DNA of 56,255 nt from Aromatoleum toluclasticum ATCC 700605 (lineage in GTDB: Bacteria; Pseudomonadota; Gammaproteobacteria; Burkholderiales; Rhodocyclaceae): contig NZ_KB899515.1 of assembly GCF_000378245.1 (NCBI RefSeq), positions 1 through 56,255 on the forward strand, written 5' to 3'. Positions within the stretch are counted from its first letter, which is position 1; the number at the start of each line of letters is the position of its first letter. Below the pieces are notes generated by a model. That model was not told the DNA's origin. It was given only the letters and a program-made list of their open reading frames with translations, and ran no database searches. The translations under genes and the position numbers were made by a program. Below, piece by piece: positions 26,426-38,013 of the stretch.

Positions 26426-27163
26426 ATGGAATACCAATGGAATTGGGGCGTGTTTCTGCTCCCCAGCGCCGTCAATGACGGCACCTATCTCGACTGGATG
26501 TTCGCGGGTCTGAAGACGACGCTCGCGCTGTCGCTGTCGGCCTGGGTGATCGCGCTGCTGGTCGGTGCGGTCGTCGGCGTGCTGCGCACCGCACCGCACC
26601 GCGGACTTTCCTTCGCTGCGACCGCCTACGTCGAGATGTTCCGCAACATCCCGCTGCTGGTGCAGCTCTTCTTCTGGTATTTCGTGCTGCCGGAGATGCT
26701 GCCGGCTGCCGTCGGCGATGCCTTCAAGGCGATGAACCCGGTCGCGCAGCAATTCATCGCGGCGATGGTGTGCCTGGGCTTCTTCACCAGCGCGCGGGTG
26801 GCCGAGCAGGTGCGCTCGGGCATCAACGCGCTGCCGCGCGGGCAGAAGAACGCAGGCCTCGCGCTGGGGCTGACGCTGCCGCAGACCTACCGCCACGTGA
26901 TGCTGCCGATGGCTTTCCGCCTGGTCGTGCCGCCGCTGACCTCGGAGTTCCTCAACGTGTTCAAGAACTCGGCCGTGTGCTCGACGATCGGCCTCCTCGA
27001 ACTCGCCGCACAGGGCCGCCAACTGGTCGATTACACCGCGCAGCCCTACGAGTCCTTCGTCGCGGTGACGGTGGCCTACCTCGCGATCAACGTCGTCGTG
27101 ATGCTCCTGATGCGCAAGACGGAAGCGCTCGTGCGCGTTCCCGGTTACCTCGGAGGCAAGTGA
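26426..27163 (+). CDS. gltJ: glutamate/aspartate ABC transporter permease
   Basis: A 245-residue inner-membrane permease of the HisM/GltJ class with about five helices. [11 protein letters not shown] at the start, [21 protein letters not shown] and the EAA cytoplasmic loop ([20 protein letters not shown]) are visible. It pairs with GltK to form the membrane channel energised by GltL. CTGGAG at 26414-26419 favours the ATG at 26426. Two bases separate it from gltK, so the two are translated together. Confidence 0.95.
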   Translation: MEYQWNWGVFLLPSAVNDGTYLDWMFAGLKTTLALSLSAWVIALLVGAVVGVLRTAPHRGLSFAATAYVEMFRNIPLLVQLFFWYFVLPEMLPAAVGDAFKAMNPVAQQFIAAMVCLGFFTSARVAEQVRSGINALPRGQKNAGLALGLTLPQTYRHVMLPMAFRLVVPPLTSEFLNVFKNSAVCSTIGLLELAAQGRQLVDYTAQPYESFVAVTVAYLAINVVVMLLMRKTEALVRVPGYLGGK

Positions 27164-27164
27164 A

Positions 27165-27854
27165 ATGTTCGGTTCTTACGAATTCGACTGGTCGTCGATC
27201 CCCGGCTCGCTGAACTTCCTCGGCCAGGGCCTGATGGTGTCGCTCGAGATCACCGCGCTGGCGATCGTCGCCGGCATCGTGTGGGGCACGCTGCTGGCGA
27301 TGGCGCGCCTGTCGTCGATCAAGCCGCTGGCGTGGGCCGCGGCCGGCTACGTCAATCTCTTCCGCGCCATCCCGCTGGTGATGGTGCTGCTGTGGTTCTT
27401 CCTGATCGTGCCGAAGTTCCTCGAGAGCTTCCTCGGCCTGCCGCCGGGTTCCGACGTGCGCCTCGCCTCCGCGATGATCGGTTTCGCGCTGTTCGAGTCC
27501 GCGTACTACGCGGAGATCATCCGCGCCGGCATCCAGTCCGTGCCCAAGGGCCAGCTCGCCGCCGCCCACGCGCTGGGCATGAGCTACCCGCAGGCGATGC
27601 TGCACGTCGTGCTGCCGCAGGCCTTCCGCAACATGGTGCCGCTGCTGCTGACGCAGGCCATCATCCTGTTCCAGGACACCTCGCTGGTCTATGTGTCGGC
27701 GCTCGCCGACTTCTTCGGCGCGGCCTACAAGGTCGGCGACCGCGACGGACGGCTCGTGGAGCTGGTGCTCTTCGCCGGTGCCGTCTACTTCGTGCTGTGC
27801 TTCGCCGCCTCGCAAGCCGTGCGCCACTTCCAGAAACGCCTGCAGGGCGCCTGA
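27165..27854 (+). CDS. gltK: glutamate/aspartate ABC transporter permease
   Basis: A 229-residue permease of the same superfamily as gltJ, starting [16 protein letters not shown]. It has [23 protein letters not shown] and the EAA loop [23 protein letters not shown], which docks to the ATPase. It begins one base after gltJ and is followed by gltL after about 53 bases. Order and content match gltJKL of other proteobacteria. Confidence 0.95.
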   Translation: MFGSYEFDWSSIPGSLNFLGQGLMVSLEITALAIVAGIVWGTLLAMARLSSIKPLAWAAAGYVNLFRAIPLVMVLLWFFLIVPKFLESFLGLPPGSDVRLASAMIGFALFESAYYAEIIRAGIQSVPKGQLAAAHALGMSYPQAMLHVVLPQAFRNMVPLLLTQAIILFQDTSLVYVSALADFFGAAYKVGDRDGRLVELVLFAGAVYFVLCFAASQAVRHFQKRLQGA

Positions 27855-27907
27855 GCGCCACCGCACTCCGTTCCTAACGAATACACATCGACTTCAAGGG
27901 CATCGTC

Positions 27908-28636
27908 ATGATCACGATCGACAAAGTCAGCAAGCATTACGGCAATTTCCAGGTCCTCACCGATTGCTCCACCCACGTGAACAAGGGCGAGGTGGTCGTC
28001 GTCTGCGGCCCCTCGGGTTCGGGTAAATCCACCCTCATCAAGTGCGTGAATGGCCTGGAGCCCTTCCAGCAGGGCGACATCCATGTGAACGGCACCTCGG
28101 TCGGTGCGCCGAAAACCAATCTCTCGAAGCTGCGCGCCCACGTCGGCATGGTGTTCCAGCACTTCGAGCTGTTCCCGCACATGACCATCCGCGACAACCT
28201 GGGCCTCGCGCAGATCAAGGTGCTCAAGCGCGACAAGGACGAGGCGGCGGAGAAGGGGATGTACTTCCTCGACCGCGTCGGCCTCAAGGCGCATGCGCAC
28301 AAGTTCCCGGGCCAGCTCTCCGGCGGCCAGCAGCAGCGCGTCGCGATCGCCCGCGCGCTCGCGATGGACCCGATCTGCATGCTGTTCGACGAGCCGACCT
28401 CGGCGCTCGATCCGGAGATGATCAACGAGGTGCTCGACGTGATGACCGAGCTGGCGCAGGAAGGCATGACCATGATGTGCGTGACGCACGAGATGGGTTT
28501 TGCCAAGCGTGTCGCACACCGCGTGATCTTCATGGACCACGGCAAGATCGTCGAGGACGACAGCAAGGAAGCCTTCTTCGCCAACCCGCGTTCGGAGCGC
28601 GCGCAGCAGTTCCTCGCGAAGATCCTGCAGCACTGA
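27908..28636 (+). CDS. gltL: glutamate/aspartate ABC transporter ATP-binding protein
   Basis: A 242-residue polar amino-acid ABC ATPase. Walker [10 protein letters not shown] (34-42), the Q-loop in [14 protein letters not shown], the signature [17 protein letters not shown], Walker [14 protein letters not shown] and the switch His in CVTHEMGFA are all intact. It powers GltJK. It is followed after 78 bases by the sensor-kinase gene, so the transporter and its regulators probably form one long transcriptional unit. Confidence 0.96.
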   Translation: MITIDKVSKHYGNFQVLTDCSTHVNKGEVVVVCGPSGSGKSTLIKCVNGLEPFQQGDIHVNGTSVGAPKTNLSKLRAHVGMVFQHFELFPHMTIRDNLGLAQIKVLKRDKDEAAEKGMYFLDRVGLKAHAHKFPGQLSGGQQQRVAIARALAMDPICMLFDEPTSALDPEMINEVLDVMTELAQEGMTMMCVTHEMGFAKRVAHRVIFMDHGKIVEDDSKEAFFANPRSERAQQFLAKILQH

Positions 28637-28714
28637 TGTCGTCGGCGCGGCGAGGCGGGGATTCGCCGCCCGGACTGAACTAGAATCCCCGCACCGTCCG
28701 CCCGATCGTTTTCG

Positions 28715-30594
28715 ATGCCCCCCCGCCCACGTATCCACGTCGCTGTCCGCCTCGCGCTGGTCGCAGCCTGCATGTTGCTGGCCGGCGTCGCGGTCTACCA
28801 CTTTAGCGCCCGCGCCGGCCTCGCGGCGCTGCGTGCGGACACGCGCCACGACCTCGATCTGCTGGCGACTGCGGTCGACGGCTCGGTCACCCGTTACGAG
28901 CATCTACCCAGTGCCGTCGCGCTGAGCAGCGAGGTTCTCCGCCTGTTGCGCGCCGGAGGGGCGGAACGCGATCCGCTGCAGCCCGCGGCGAACCATTACC
29001 TCGAGCAGCTCAACAGTTTCTTCGGCGGCCTCGCGATCTTCGTCCTCGACACCGAGGGCACGGTGGTTGCGTCCAGCGACTGGATCTACTCCGACAACCT
29101 GCTCGGCCAGAACCAGAAGCTGCGCGCCTACTTCCAGGCCGCCGTGCGCGGCGCGCCGGACCGCTACTACGCGATCGACGAAACGCGCAGCGAGGCGGGC
29201 TATTTCTTCGCTCAGCCGATCCGCGACGAAGGCCAGGACTGGCGCGTCGTCGGCGTCGCGGTCGTGAAGATCGGCCTTGCCGACCTCGAACGCCGCTGGA
29301 TGCCGCGCGACGAGCCGGTGCTGCTGGCCGATGCCAACGGCGTCGTCATCGTCGCGTCCGTGCCGGACTGGAAATACACCGCGCTGCGCCCGCTTAGCGG
29401 CGAAGTCGCTGCCGAAATCGGCGCGACGCGCCGCTACGGCGATCACGTGATCCGCGCCTTCCCCGTCACACTCGGCACGGCCGGCGCGGGCCAGACGACG
29501 CTCGTCGCCTTCCCGGAGGCGCCGACGCTCGCCGGCGAGCGCCGCCTCAAGGCGCGCGATTTCCTCGTCGAGACGCGCCTGCTGCCTGGCATCGGCTCGC
29601 AGCTGGTGACTTTCGCCGACCTGCGCGCACGCCGCGCCGATGCGCTGACCGACGCCGCGCTCGGCGCCGCCGCGACGGGCTGCGTGCTGCTGCTCGGGCT
29701 GTTCCTGCAGCAGCGCCGGCGCACGCTGAAGAGCCGCGCCGAAGCGCAGGTCCTGCTGCAGAGAGCCAACGCCGAACTGGAGCAGAAGGTGAGCCTGCGC
29801 ACGAGCGATCTCACCGAGGCGAACGAGCGCCTGCGCGCCGAAGTTGCCGAGCGCGAACGCGCCGAACAGACGCTGCGCGCGGCGCAGGACGAACTCGTGC
29901 AGGCGGCCAAGCTCGCCGTGCTGGGCCAACTCGCGACCGGCATCACGCACGAGCTCACGCAGCCGCTGGGCGCGCTGCGCACGCTGGGCGGCAACGCGAT
30001 CGAATTCATGCGCCGCGGCGATCAGGCGACGGCGCAAGGCAACCTGGAAATCATGGCGACGCTGGTCGATCGCATGGGCGAGATCATCGATCCGCTGAAG
30101 ACCTACGCGCGCAAGTCGCCCGCGCGCCCCGTGTCCGTCGACGTCGCGCACGCGCTGCGCAGCGCGCTCTTCCTCCTCGACCAGAAGCTGCGCCGCGCCG
30201 GCGTCACGGTCGACAACCGCTGCGAGCCGGGCAGGGCGCTCGCGTGGTGCGACCAGAACCGCCTCGAGCAGGTGCTGGTGAACCTCATCGGCAACGCGGT
30301 CGATGCGATGGGCGAAAGTCCCGTGCGCACGCTGCGCCTCGAAGCGGAGGCCGCGGCGTCCGGGCGGCTCCTCGTGCGCGTCATCGACAGCGGGCCCGGC
30401 CTGTCGGATGATGCGCTCGCGCACATCTTCGAACCCTTCTTCACGACCAAGCCGGCCGGCGTCGGCCTCGGGCTGGGCCTCGCGATCTCGCAGGACATCG
30501 TCCGCGACTTCGGCGGCGACCTCTCCGCGGCCAACCATCCCGCCGGCGGTGCGGTATTCACGCTCGACCTGCCGACGGCCGGAGAACAACAGGC

Positions 30595-30598
<4 letters not shown>
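28715..30598 (+). CDS. aauS: DctB/AauS-like sensor histidine kinase
   Basis: A 627-residue membrane kinase. TM1 (about 11-30), a periplasmic double-PAS/dCache sensor (about 31-300), TM2 (about 308-327), a coiled-coil linker (about 345-395), then the H-box THELTQPLGALRTL with His412, the N-box VLVNLIGNAVDAMGE and the G-boxes DSGPGLSDD and GVGLGLGLAISQDIV. The architecture is that of C4-dicarboxylate sensor DctB and acidic amino-acid sensor AauS. Linkage to gltIJKL/ansB and the AauR-type DNA sites points to glutamate/aspartate sensing. Its stop overlaps the start of the response regulator (ATGA). Confidence 0.85.
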
Positions 30599-31953
<1,355 letters not shown>

Positions 31954-31965
31954 CCCGCGCGGGTC

Positions 31966-32041
31966 TGTGGGTGCGGCTTCAGCCGCGAATGGGCCGCGCC
32001 ACGTGCGACACCGCTGATTCGCGGCTGAAGCCGCTCCCACA
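31966..32041. repeat. REP-like inverted repeat, 25-bp arms
   Basis: The arm at 31966-31990 (TGTGGGTGCGGCTTCAGCCG...) pairs with the arm at 32017-32041 (...CGGCTGAAGCCGCTCCCACA) with a single mismatch, around a 26-base centre. The GTGGGAGCGGCTTCAGCCGCGAAT consensus is a familiar intergenic repeat of pseudomonads and relatives. Lying 13 bases after the aauR stop, it may stabilise or end the long glt transcript. Confidence 0.7.
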
Positions 32042-32141
32042 TGGCGCCTCGCTCTGCGCCGGCGACGCGCCATGCGGCCATCGGCGCCCGGATCCTTCAG
32101 CGGCTAGAATCGACCGGTTTCCCTTCCTCGAGCACAACCCC

Positions 32142-33572
32142 ATGACCATCCTGCGCGACAAGCTCTACATCGGCGGCCGCTGGACCACCCCCTCCGGCCC
32201 CGCCCTCATCGACGTCATCGATCCGAGCGACGCCTCGGTCTATGCCCGCATCCCTGAAGGTACGCCGGCCGACGCCGAGGCCGCGATCGTCGCCGCCCAT
32301 GCCGCCTTCGATTCCTGGTCGCGCCTGCCCGCGAGCGAGCGCGCCGAATACATCGAACGCATCGCCGCCGGGCTCGAGGCCCGCCGCGACGAGCTCGCCG
32401 CTGCGATCGCGCACGAGGTCGGCATGCCGCTGAAGATGGCCGGACGCTTCCAGGTCGCCGGGCCGGTCGGCAGCTGGAAGCACTACGCGAAGCTCGCACG
32501 CGAATTCCAGTGGGAGGAGCGCGTCGGCAATTCGCTCGTCGTGCGCGAACCGATCGGCGTCGTCGGCGCGATCACGCCGTGGAATTTCCCGCTCAACCAG
32601 ATCTCGCTGAAAGTCGCCCCCGCGCTCGCGGCCGGCTGCACGGTCGTGCTGAAGCCCTCCGAGGTGGCGCCGATCAACGCCTTCATCCTCGCCGAAGTCA
32701 TCGCCGAGGCGGGCCTGCCCGCGGGCGTGTTCAACCTCGTTACCGGCTACGGTCCGGTCGTCGGTGAGGTGCTGGCGTCCGATCCGCGCGTCGACATGGT
32801 GTCCTTTACCGGCTCGACGCGCGCCGGCCGTCGCGTCGCCGAACTCGCCGCGGCCACCGTCAAGAAGGTCGCGCTGGAACTCGGCGGCAAGTCGGCTTCG
32901 GTGATCCTCGACGACGCAGACCTCGCCGCCGCGGTGAAGGGTACGGTGTCGAACTGCCTGCTGAACTCCGGCCAGACCTGCTCGGCGCACACGCGCATGC
33001 TCGTACCGCGCGCGAAGCTCGCGCAGGCGGCCGAACTCGCCGCCGCGGCGACGGCATCGTTCAGGGTCGGGCCGGCGTTCGCGGAAGACAGCAAGCTGGG
33101 CCCGCTCGTGTCCGACGTGCAGCGCGAGCGCGTGGTCGGCTACATCCGCCGCGGCATCGCCGAAGGGGCGAAGCTCGTCGCCGGCGGCCCCGACGCGGCG
33201 CCCGCCGGCAGCGGCTTCTTCGTCGCGTCGACCGTGCTGGTCGTCGAGGACCGCAAGGCCACCGTCGCACAGGAGGAGATCTTCGGCCCGGTGCTCGTGA
33301 TCCTGCCGCACGACGGCGACGAGGACGCGATCGCGCTCGCGAACGACTCGATCTATGGCTTGGGTGGCGGCGTGTGGGCGGGCAGCGACGACCACGCGCT
33401 GGCGGTCGCGCGGCGCATCCGTAGCGGCCAGATCGACATCAACGGTGCGCCGTGGAACCCGCGTGCGCCCTTCGGTGGTTTCCGCCAGTCCGGCCTCGGC
33501 CGTGAGAACGGCGTCTACGGGCTGGAAGAGTTCCTCGAATTCAAGGCGATCCAGCTGCCGCAGAAGGCCTGA
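32142..33572 (+). CDS. NAD(P)-dependent aldehyde dehydrogenase
   Basis: A 476-residue ALDH-superfamily enzyme. The conserved segments are [29 protein letters not shown] (cofactor), [11 protein letters not shown], the general-base Glu246 in ALELGGKSA, the nucleophile Cys280 in [12 protein letters not shown], and [10 protein letters not shown]. The substrate cannot be read from the sequence; the short insertion pattern resembles general aliphatic or semialdehyde dehydrogenases. The start at 32142 is inferred from homology, since no good ribosome site is visible. It is monocistronic, between a REP-like element and the convergent cupredoxin operon. Confidence 0.93.
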   Translation: MTILRDKLYIGGRWTTPSGPALIDVIDPSDASVYARIPEGTPADAEAAIVAAHAAFDSWSRLPASERAEYIERIAAGLEARRDELAAAIAHEVGMPLKMAGRFQVAGPVGSWKHYAKLAREFQWEERVGNSLVVREPIGVVGAITPWNFPLNQISLKVAPALAAGCTVVLKPSEVAPINAFILAEVIAEAGLPAGVFNLVTGYGPVVGEVLASDPRVDMVSFTGSTRAGRRVAELAAATVKKVALELGGKSASVILDDADLAAAVKGTVSNCLLNSGQTCSAHTRMLVPRAKLAQAAELAAAATASFRVGPAFAEDSKLGPLVSDVQRERVVGYIRRGIAEGAKLVAGGPDAAPAGSGFFVASTVLVVEDRKATVAQEEIFGPVLVILPHDGDEDAIALANDSIYGLGGGVWAGSDDHALAVARRIRSGQIDINGAPWNPRAPFGGFRQSGLGRENGVYGLEEFLEFKAIQLPQKA

Positions 33573-33596
33573 GCGTCGCGCCGCGCACCGGCGCCC

Positions 33597-34307
33597 TCAG
33601 TAACCGCCGCGACCCGGTGTCGGTGCGCGCCGGGCGCGGAAGTCCGGCGTCAGCCCTATCGTCGTGGCGGCGTCGACAGCGCCGTTCGATGGCACCGCGA
33701 GCTGCCGCGCCGTCGCCTGTTCGCTGCCTTCGAGCTGCGGATGCCAGACCCGCAACGTGTAGTCGCCGCCGGGCAGGCCGCCGAGCGTGGCCTTGCCGTC
33801 GGCGCCCGTCTTGGCGAAGTGGGCGCTTTCGGACACGTAGATGTAGCCGACCATCCAGTCGTGGATGTTGCACCCGAGGATGACGACGCCGGGTTTGTCG
33901 AACAGCACCGGGGCGGTCGGCGTGCCGCTGTAGAGCGGCAGCTCGAAGGTCTTGGGCGGCGAGAACGAGTAGACGTGATGCCGGATGTTGTCGTTGTTCG
34001 GGAAATGGACGCGCGTGCCCACCTGCACCGGCAGCACGTAGGGGACGAACTCCTTGTTGCGCTGGTCTTCTTCCGCGACGCCTGGCGGGTTGCCGGCACC
34101 GGCCGCGCCGCCGGCGGGAACCGCGACCACGACCGCATCGGCGACGGGCTTGCCGTCGCGGTCGCGCACCGTCGCGCGCACATCCCCCGCGAGGGCGGGC
34201 GCTACGGGCAGCGCAAGGGCCGACAGTATCAGCAGGCCGCGAATGGCGTCGTTCGCGATGCGGTCGCGGCGCCGGGCCGGGATCAGGGTGCGTTTCTTCA
34301 TCGCCAT
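33597..34307 (-). CDS. secreted cupredoxin-domain protein (methylamine-utilization/plastocyanin-like)
   Basis: A 236-residue secreted protein. A signal sequence (about 22-40, ending ALA-G) is followed by a carboxypeptidase-regulatory-like beta domain and a plastocyanin-like segment with the type-1 copper ligands visible in order: His in NIRHHVYSF, then Cys, His and Met in GCNIHDWMVGY. Proteins of this type are annotated as methylamine-utilization proteins but occur widely without methylamine genes. The start directly abuts the stop of the beta-barrel gene. It is last of three genes transcribed from 37.7 kb. Confidence 0.75.
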   Translation of the reverse strand: MAMKKRTLIPARRRDRIANDAIRGLLILSALALPVAPALAGDVRATVRDRDGKPVADAVVVAVPAGGAAGAGNPPGVAEEDQRNKEFVPYVLPVQVGTRVHFPNNDNIRHHVYSFSPPKTFELPLYSGTPTAPVLFDKPGVVILGCNIHDWMVGYIYVSESAHFAKTGADGKATLGGLPGGDYTLRVWHPQLEGSEQATARQLAVPSNGAVDAATTIGLTPDFRARRAPTPGRGGY

Positions 34308-35180
34308 TCAGAACCCGTAAAAATAGGACGCGCGGAACAGGTTGCCGCTGTAGTCGATGCCGCCGTCCGCATGGCTGTCGCGGTATTCGTAGCCGAGGCT
34401 GACCGAGGACTGGCGGCCCACTTCGCGGCTCACGCCGATGCTGAACACCCGCGTCCGCGCCTGCATCGTGTAGGCGTAGGTATTGTCGCCGAACACCGGG
34501 TCGGGCGCGATCGCGCTCGATGCGAGGAAGATCGGCAGGTTGCGTTGCGTCGTCGATACGATGTCGCCGCGATGCCAGGTGTAGCCCACCGAGACGAGGT
34601 GGCGCGGGTCGTACGCGAAGTCGGCGCCGATGCCCACGCTGCGGCTCCTGAGGTCGAAGACGTTGGCACGGATGAAGGGAACGACGCGTTCGGGCACGTC
34701 GTCCGATTCGCGCCGCTCGCTGCGCACGAAGGCGCGCAGTGCGAGGCGGTCCGACACGCGCTTGCTCGCCTCGGCTTCGGCCGCATACAGCCATCCATCA
34801 CGCAGCCGGCTGTCGTATTCGAACCGCGTTGCCGATCCCGTCAGCGCAAACTGCGGTACGTAGGGGCCGAGCCCGAACTTCCGGCGGTAGCCCAGCGCGA
34901 GGCTGGCGTTGATGTTGTCGAGCCCGTCGTAATGGCGGTACTTGGTGCCCGCCAGGGTGCCCTTCAGCGACAGGCTGTCGTAGTCGGTGAGCTGGAAGCG
35001 CGGGCCGCCCGATGTGGAAACGGAGAGCGCGAGGTCGCCCTTGATGTCGCGCCCCAGTTGCGCCCGCGTGAGGTTGTCGTCATAGACGAGCTCGACGCCG
35101 AAGTCGTCGAGCACTGCCGCCGATGCCTGGCTTGCGCACAGGACCAGCGCGAGGCAGGCCAGCTTCTCACCGTACTTCAT
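34308..35180 (-). CDS. predicted outer-membrane beta-barrel protein
   Basis: A 290-residue protein with a clean signal peptide (MKYGEKLACLALVLCASQASA) and many alternating amphipathic strands (for example VSVGYTWHRGDIV and SVSLGYEYRDSHADG), ending in a C-terminal Phe (ASYFYGF), the usual barrel-assembly signal. No porin family is recognised. GGAGAC before 35180 decides the start; the longer frame upstream lies in the GGDEF-EAL gene. It sits one base after the GGDEF-EAL stop and directly before the cupredoxin, so the three products probably work together at the cell surface. Confidence 0.75.
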   Translation of the reverse strand: MKYGEKLACLALVLCASQASAAVLDDFGVELVYDDNLTRAQLGRDIKGDLALSVSTSGGPRFQLTDYDSLSLKGTLAGTKYRHYDGLDNINASLALGYRRKFGLGPYVPQFALTGSATRFEYDSRLRDGWLYAAEAEASKRVSDRLALRAFVRSERRESDDVPERVVPFIRANVFDLRSRSVGIGADFAYDPRHLVSVGYTWHRGDIVSTTQRNLPIFLASSAIAPDPVFGDNTYAYTMQARTRVFSIGVSREVGRQSSVSLGYEYRDSHADGGIDYSGNLFRASYFYGF

Positions 35181-35181
35181 G

Positions 35182-37674
35182 TCAAGTCTCCTTCGCCGTC
35201 GTGCCGTGCGGCGCCCCACGGCGCGCGAGCCAGGGTTCGAGCTGCGTGACCGGCAGCGGCTTGCAGATGTGATAACCCTGCAGGTAGTCGCAGCCCATGG
35301 CGCACAGCAATTGACGCACCTCGTCCGTCTCGACGCCCTCGGCAACGACGCTCAGCCCCATGTTGTGGGCGAGGTCGATCACCGAGCGCACGATCGTCAT
35401 GTCGTCGGGATCGCGCGCCATGTCGATGACGAAGCTCTTGTCGATCTTCAGTTCGGCCACCGGCAGGCGCTTCAACTGCGCGAGCGACGAATAGCCCGTA
35501 CCGAAGTCGTCGATCGACAGGCTGAAGCCCATCTCGTGCAGCCGTGCCACCGTGTCGAGCGCGCGCGCCGGGTCATCGATGAGCGCACTTTCGGTGATTT
35601 CCAGCCGGAACCACTGCGGCGATGCGTCATGGCTCGCCAGCAGTTCGGCACAGCGCTGTGGCAGTTCGGGGCCGAGCAGGTCGCGTGCGGAAAGGTTGAT
35701 CGACACCTCCAGCGCCAGCCCCGCCGCGCGCCAGCGGGCACATTGCTCGAAGGCGCGGCCCATCACCCACCGCGTGATCTCGCGGATACAGCCCGTCTGC
35801 TCGGCGAAGGGAATGAACTGGTCGGGCGGCACGAAGCCGCGCACCGGATGCTGCCAGCGCACCAGCGCCTCCACGCCGGTGATCCGGCCGCTGGCGAGGT
35901 CGAGGCGCGGCTGGTAGTAGAGCACGAGCTGATCTTCGTCGACGGCCTGGCGCAGTTCGCCGCTCAGCGACAGCCGGCCGTGGCTTTCGGCTTCAGTATC
36001 GAAGGCGACGTCGTAGACGGCGCAGCCCATGCGCTTGCGCTTGGCCACGTACATCGCCGCATCCGCCCGGCTCATCAGCACATTGGGGTCGTCGCCGTGG
36101 TCGGGGAAGGTCGCGATGCCGATGCTGCCGCCCACGTCGAGCTGGCGGCCTTCGACGAATACCGGCGCTTCGAAGGCTTGCAGGATCTTGCGTGCGGTCG
36201 CTTCGGCCATCGCCTCGCTGGCGGTGGGCAGCAGCACCGCGAACTCGTCGCCGCCCAGGCGGGCGGGTGTATCGGATGCGCGCACGAGCACTGCGCGCAG
36301 GCGTTCCGCGACCTCGCACAGCAGGCGGTCGCCGACGTGATGGCCGAGCGTGTCGTTGACCTCCTTGAAGCGGTTCAGGTCGATGAGCAGCACGCTCACC
36401 GGTTGCGCGAGCCGGCGGGCGAGCCCGACCGCCTGCTGCAGGCGCTCGTTGAACAGCGCACGGTTGGGCAGGCCGGTCAGCGCGTCCTGCAGAGCCATCG
36501 ACTTGATCTGCTGCTCGCGTGCGGCGATCGCCAGCCGCATGCGGTTGAAACTGGCCGCGAGCTCCCCGAGCTCGTCGGAGCGTGTCGCAGGCGGTCCCTG
36601 GTCATATTCGCCGCGTTCCATGCGGCGCGCGAATTCGGCCAGTGCCGATACCGGCCGTGAAATGCTGCGCGCGATCAGCAGGCTGCCGACCACCGTCGCG
36701 CACAGGCTGAAGGCAGCGAGCGCGAGCAGGATGACACGCAGCCCGTCGAAGCGCGCGATCGCGGCGCCCAGCGAGCTTTGCAGGATGGCGACGACCGCAG
36801 CGTTGTCCTCCCGGCCGAGGACCGAACCGGACAACAGGAAATCGGCGCCGAGCAGGTCGGGACTGATCGGCGGCACGGCGGCTCCCGCCGGGGGGGCGAG
36901 CGCCCCCAGTAGCGCGCTGGTCTTCGGCGGCGGCAGCGTCGTCGCAGCAACGTGCCAGCCGCGCCCGCGCGCCCACGTGGCGAAAGAAACGTCGAGGCCG
37001 GTGAGCAGGCTGAGATCCTGCGCGAGCTTGTTGTCGACGGTGAACGCCACCATCACCCACGCGACCGGAACCGGCGCCAGCACCGGCACGACGACGAGCT
37101 GGAAGGGCGCATCGTCGATCAGCGCGATCGCGGATGCAGCACCCTTGCGTTCGGCGTTTTCGATCAGGTGTGGAAACGGAAACAGCGGCCGTTCGCCTTG
37201 GTTGCCCTGTGCAGCGGTTTCACCGATCACCCGCCGGTCGAGCCCGATCAGCATCATCTTCGCGGCACCGATGCGCGCCGCGTGGTTGGCCATTGCGGAA
37301 ACGATGGTCGCATGGTCGTTGCTCATCAGCGCCTGACGCAGGCCGAAATCCGACGCGAGCACGCTCGCGGCCGTCGTCAGCTGCTGGGTGCGGTCCTCCA
37401 TCACGCGGCCGAATATCCGCCGCCCGACGTCGACTTCCTTGCGCACCGACTCGCGTGCGTTCTCCGATACCGCCCAGTTCAGCGCAACCAGGGTCACGAG
37501 CTGGATCGCCACCAGCAGCAGCGCGACAAAGACGATGACCTGATGAGCGACGAAGCGCGCCATGCTCACGCGGTCGGCGAACAGCCCGCGAACGGCCTTC
37601 CGCGCGGCGCACAGGAGGGGGCTAAGGCGCTGGAGGATGCACGACGGAGAGGAGCAGGGCAGGTGAGCCGCCAT
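35182..37674 (-). CDS. membrane GGDEF-EAL protein (c-di-GMP turnover)
   Basis: An 830-residue inner-membrane protein. TM1 (about 41-65), a periplasmic sensor (about 66-305), TM2 (about 313-335), HAMP (about 336-390), a GGDEF domain (about 400-560) and an EAL domain (about 575-820). LGGDEF is intact and has an RASD inhibitory I-site five residues upstream. EAL is intact (VEALVRW) with DDFGTGYSS and the ETD-type motif conserved in part (GVETDEV). Both synthase and phosphodiesterase activity are therefore possible. It is first of a three-gene operon with a barrel and a cupredoxin. MARFVAHQ at 37563 is an alternative start. Confidence 0.92.
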   Translation of the reverse strand: MAAHLPCSSPSCILQRLSPLLCAARKAVRGLFADRVSMARFVAHQVIVFVALLLVAIQLVTLVALNWAVSENARESVRKEVDVGRRIFGRVMEDRTQQLTTAASVLASDFGLRQALMSNDHATIVSAMANHAARIGAAKMMLIGLDRRVIGETAAQGNQGERPLFPFPHLIENAERKGAASAIALIDDAPFQLVVVPVLAPVPVAWVMVAFTVDNKLAQDLSLLTGLDVSFATWARGRGWHVAATTLPPPKTSALLGALAPPAGAAVPPISPDLLGADFLLSGSVLGREDNAAVVAILQSSLGAAIARFDGLRVILLALAAFSLCATVVGSLLIARSISRPVSALAEFARRMERGEYDQGPPATRSDELGELAASFNRMRLAIAAREQQIKSMALQDALTGLPNRALFNERLQQAVGLARRLAQPVSVLLIDLNRFKEVNDTLGHHVGDRLLCEVAERLRAVLVRASDTPARLGGDEFAVLLPTASEAMAEATARKILQAFEAPVFVEGRQLDVGGSIGIATFPDHGDDPNVLMSRADAAMYVAKRKRMGCAVYDVAFDTEAESHGRLSLSGELRQAVDEDQLVLYYQPRLDLASGRITGVEALVRWQHPVRGFVPPDQFIPFAEQTGCIREITRWVMGRAFEQCARWRAAGLALEVSINLSARDLLGPELPQRCAELLASHDASPQWFRLEITESALIDDPARALDTVARLHEMGFSLSIDDFGTGYSSLAQLKRLPVAELKIDKSFVIDMARDPDDMTIVRSVIDLAHNMGLSVVAEGVETDEVRQLLCAMGCDYLQGYHICKPLPVTQLEPWLARRGAPHGTTAKET

Positions 37675-37912
37675 GAGTCAGGCGCCCCCTCTGTTCAGGG
37701 GGGGCGGCGTGCCTCGTTCCGCGACGGCGTTCGGTGACATGTACTGGCGCTCGTCCTGGGGCGGGTGGCGCCGCCGGTGAAAGCCAAAGGAATGGGTGCG
37801 GGCGTCTCCGGCGCTTCTGCTACCGCGAACGCACCGCATCCGTCTCTCCCGTGTGTATGTACGGGAGTGCCTGATAGGTTACCGATTCTTGCGGTAAGGG
37901 TACGAGAGATCT

Positions 37913-37926
37913 TTGACTTCGATCAA
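37913..37926 (-). promoter_or_regulatory. FNR/Anr-like box upstream of the GGDEF-EAL operon
   Basis: TTGACTTCGATCAA differs by one base from the FNR consensus TTGAT-N4-ATCAA. On the minus strand a -10-like AAGAAT lies 22 bases downstream of the box, which is the spacing of FNR at -41.5. The start codon of the GGDEF-EAL gene is about 240 bases away, leaving a long leader. Within the 37675-38013 gap there is also a perfect 7-bp hairpin (37846-37867, CTCCCGT/ACGGGAG). No gene is seen there. Confidence 0.5.
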
Positions 37927-38013
37927 TGCGGACTGTTACGTAGTTGTAGGGTGCCGTTCGCGAGTCCCCGCGGCGGCAAGGCGATCGACAGGCGCGTTCC
38001 GGCTTCATTCCGG

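Noticed and set aside
37680-37890. Possible riboswitch in the leader of the GGDEF-EAL gene (fragments resembling glycine and c-di-GMP-I aptamers, such as CGGGAGAGAC on the minus strand and GGTTACCGAT on the plus strand)
   Set aside because: The fragments are on opposite strands, lack the conserved core of either aptamer and do not form the expected order. A covariance-model search would be decisive; a significant hit on the minus strand would revive the idea.
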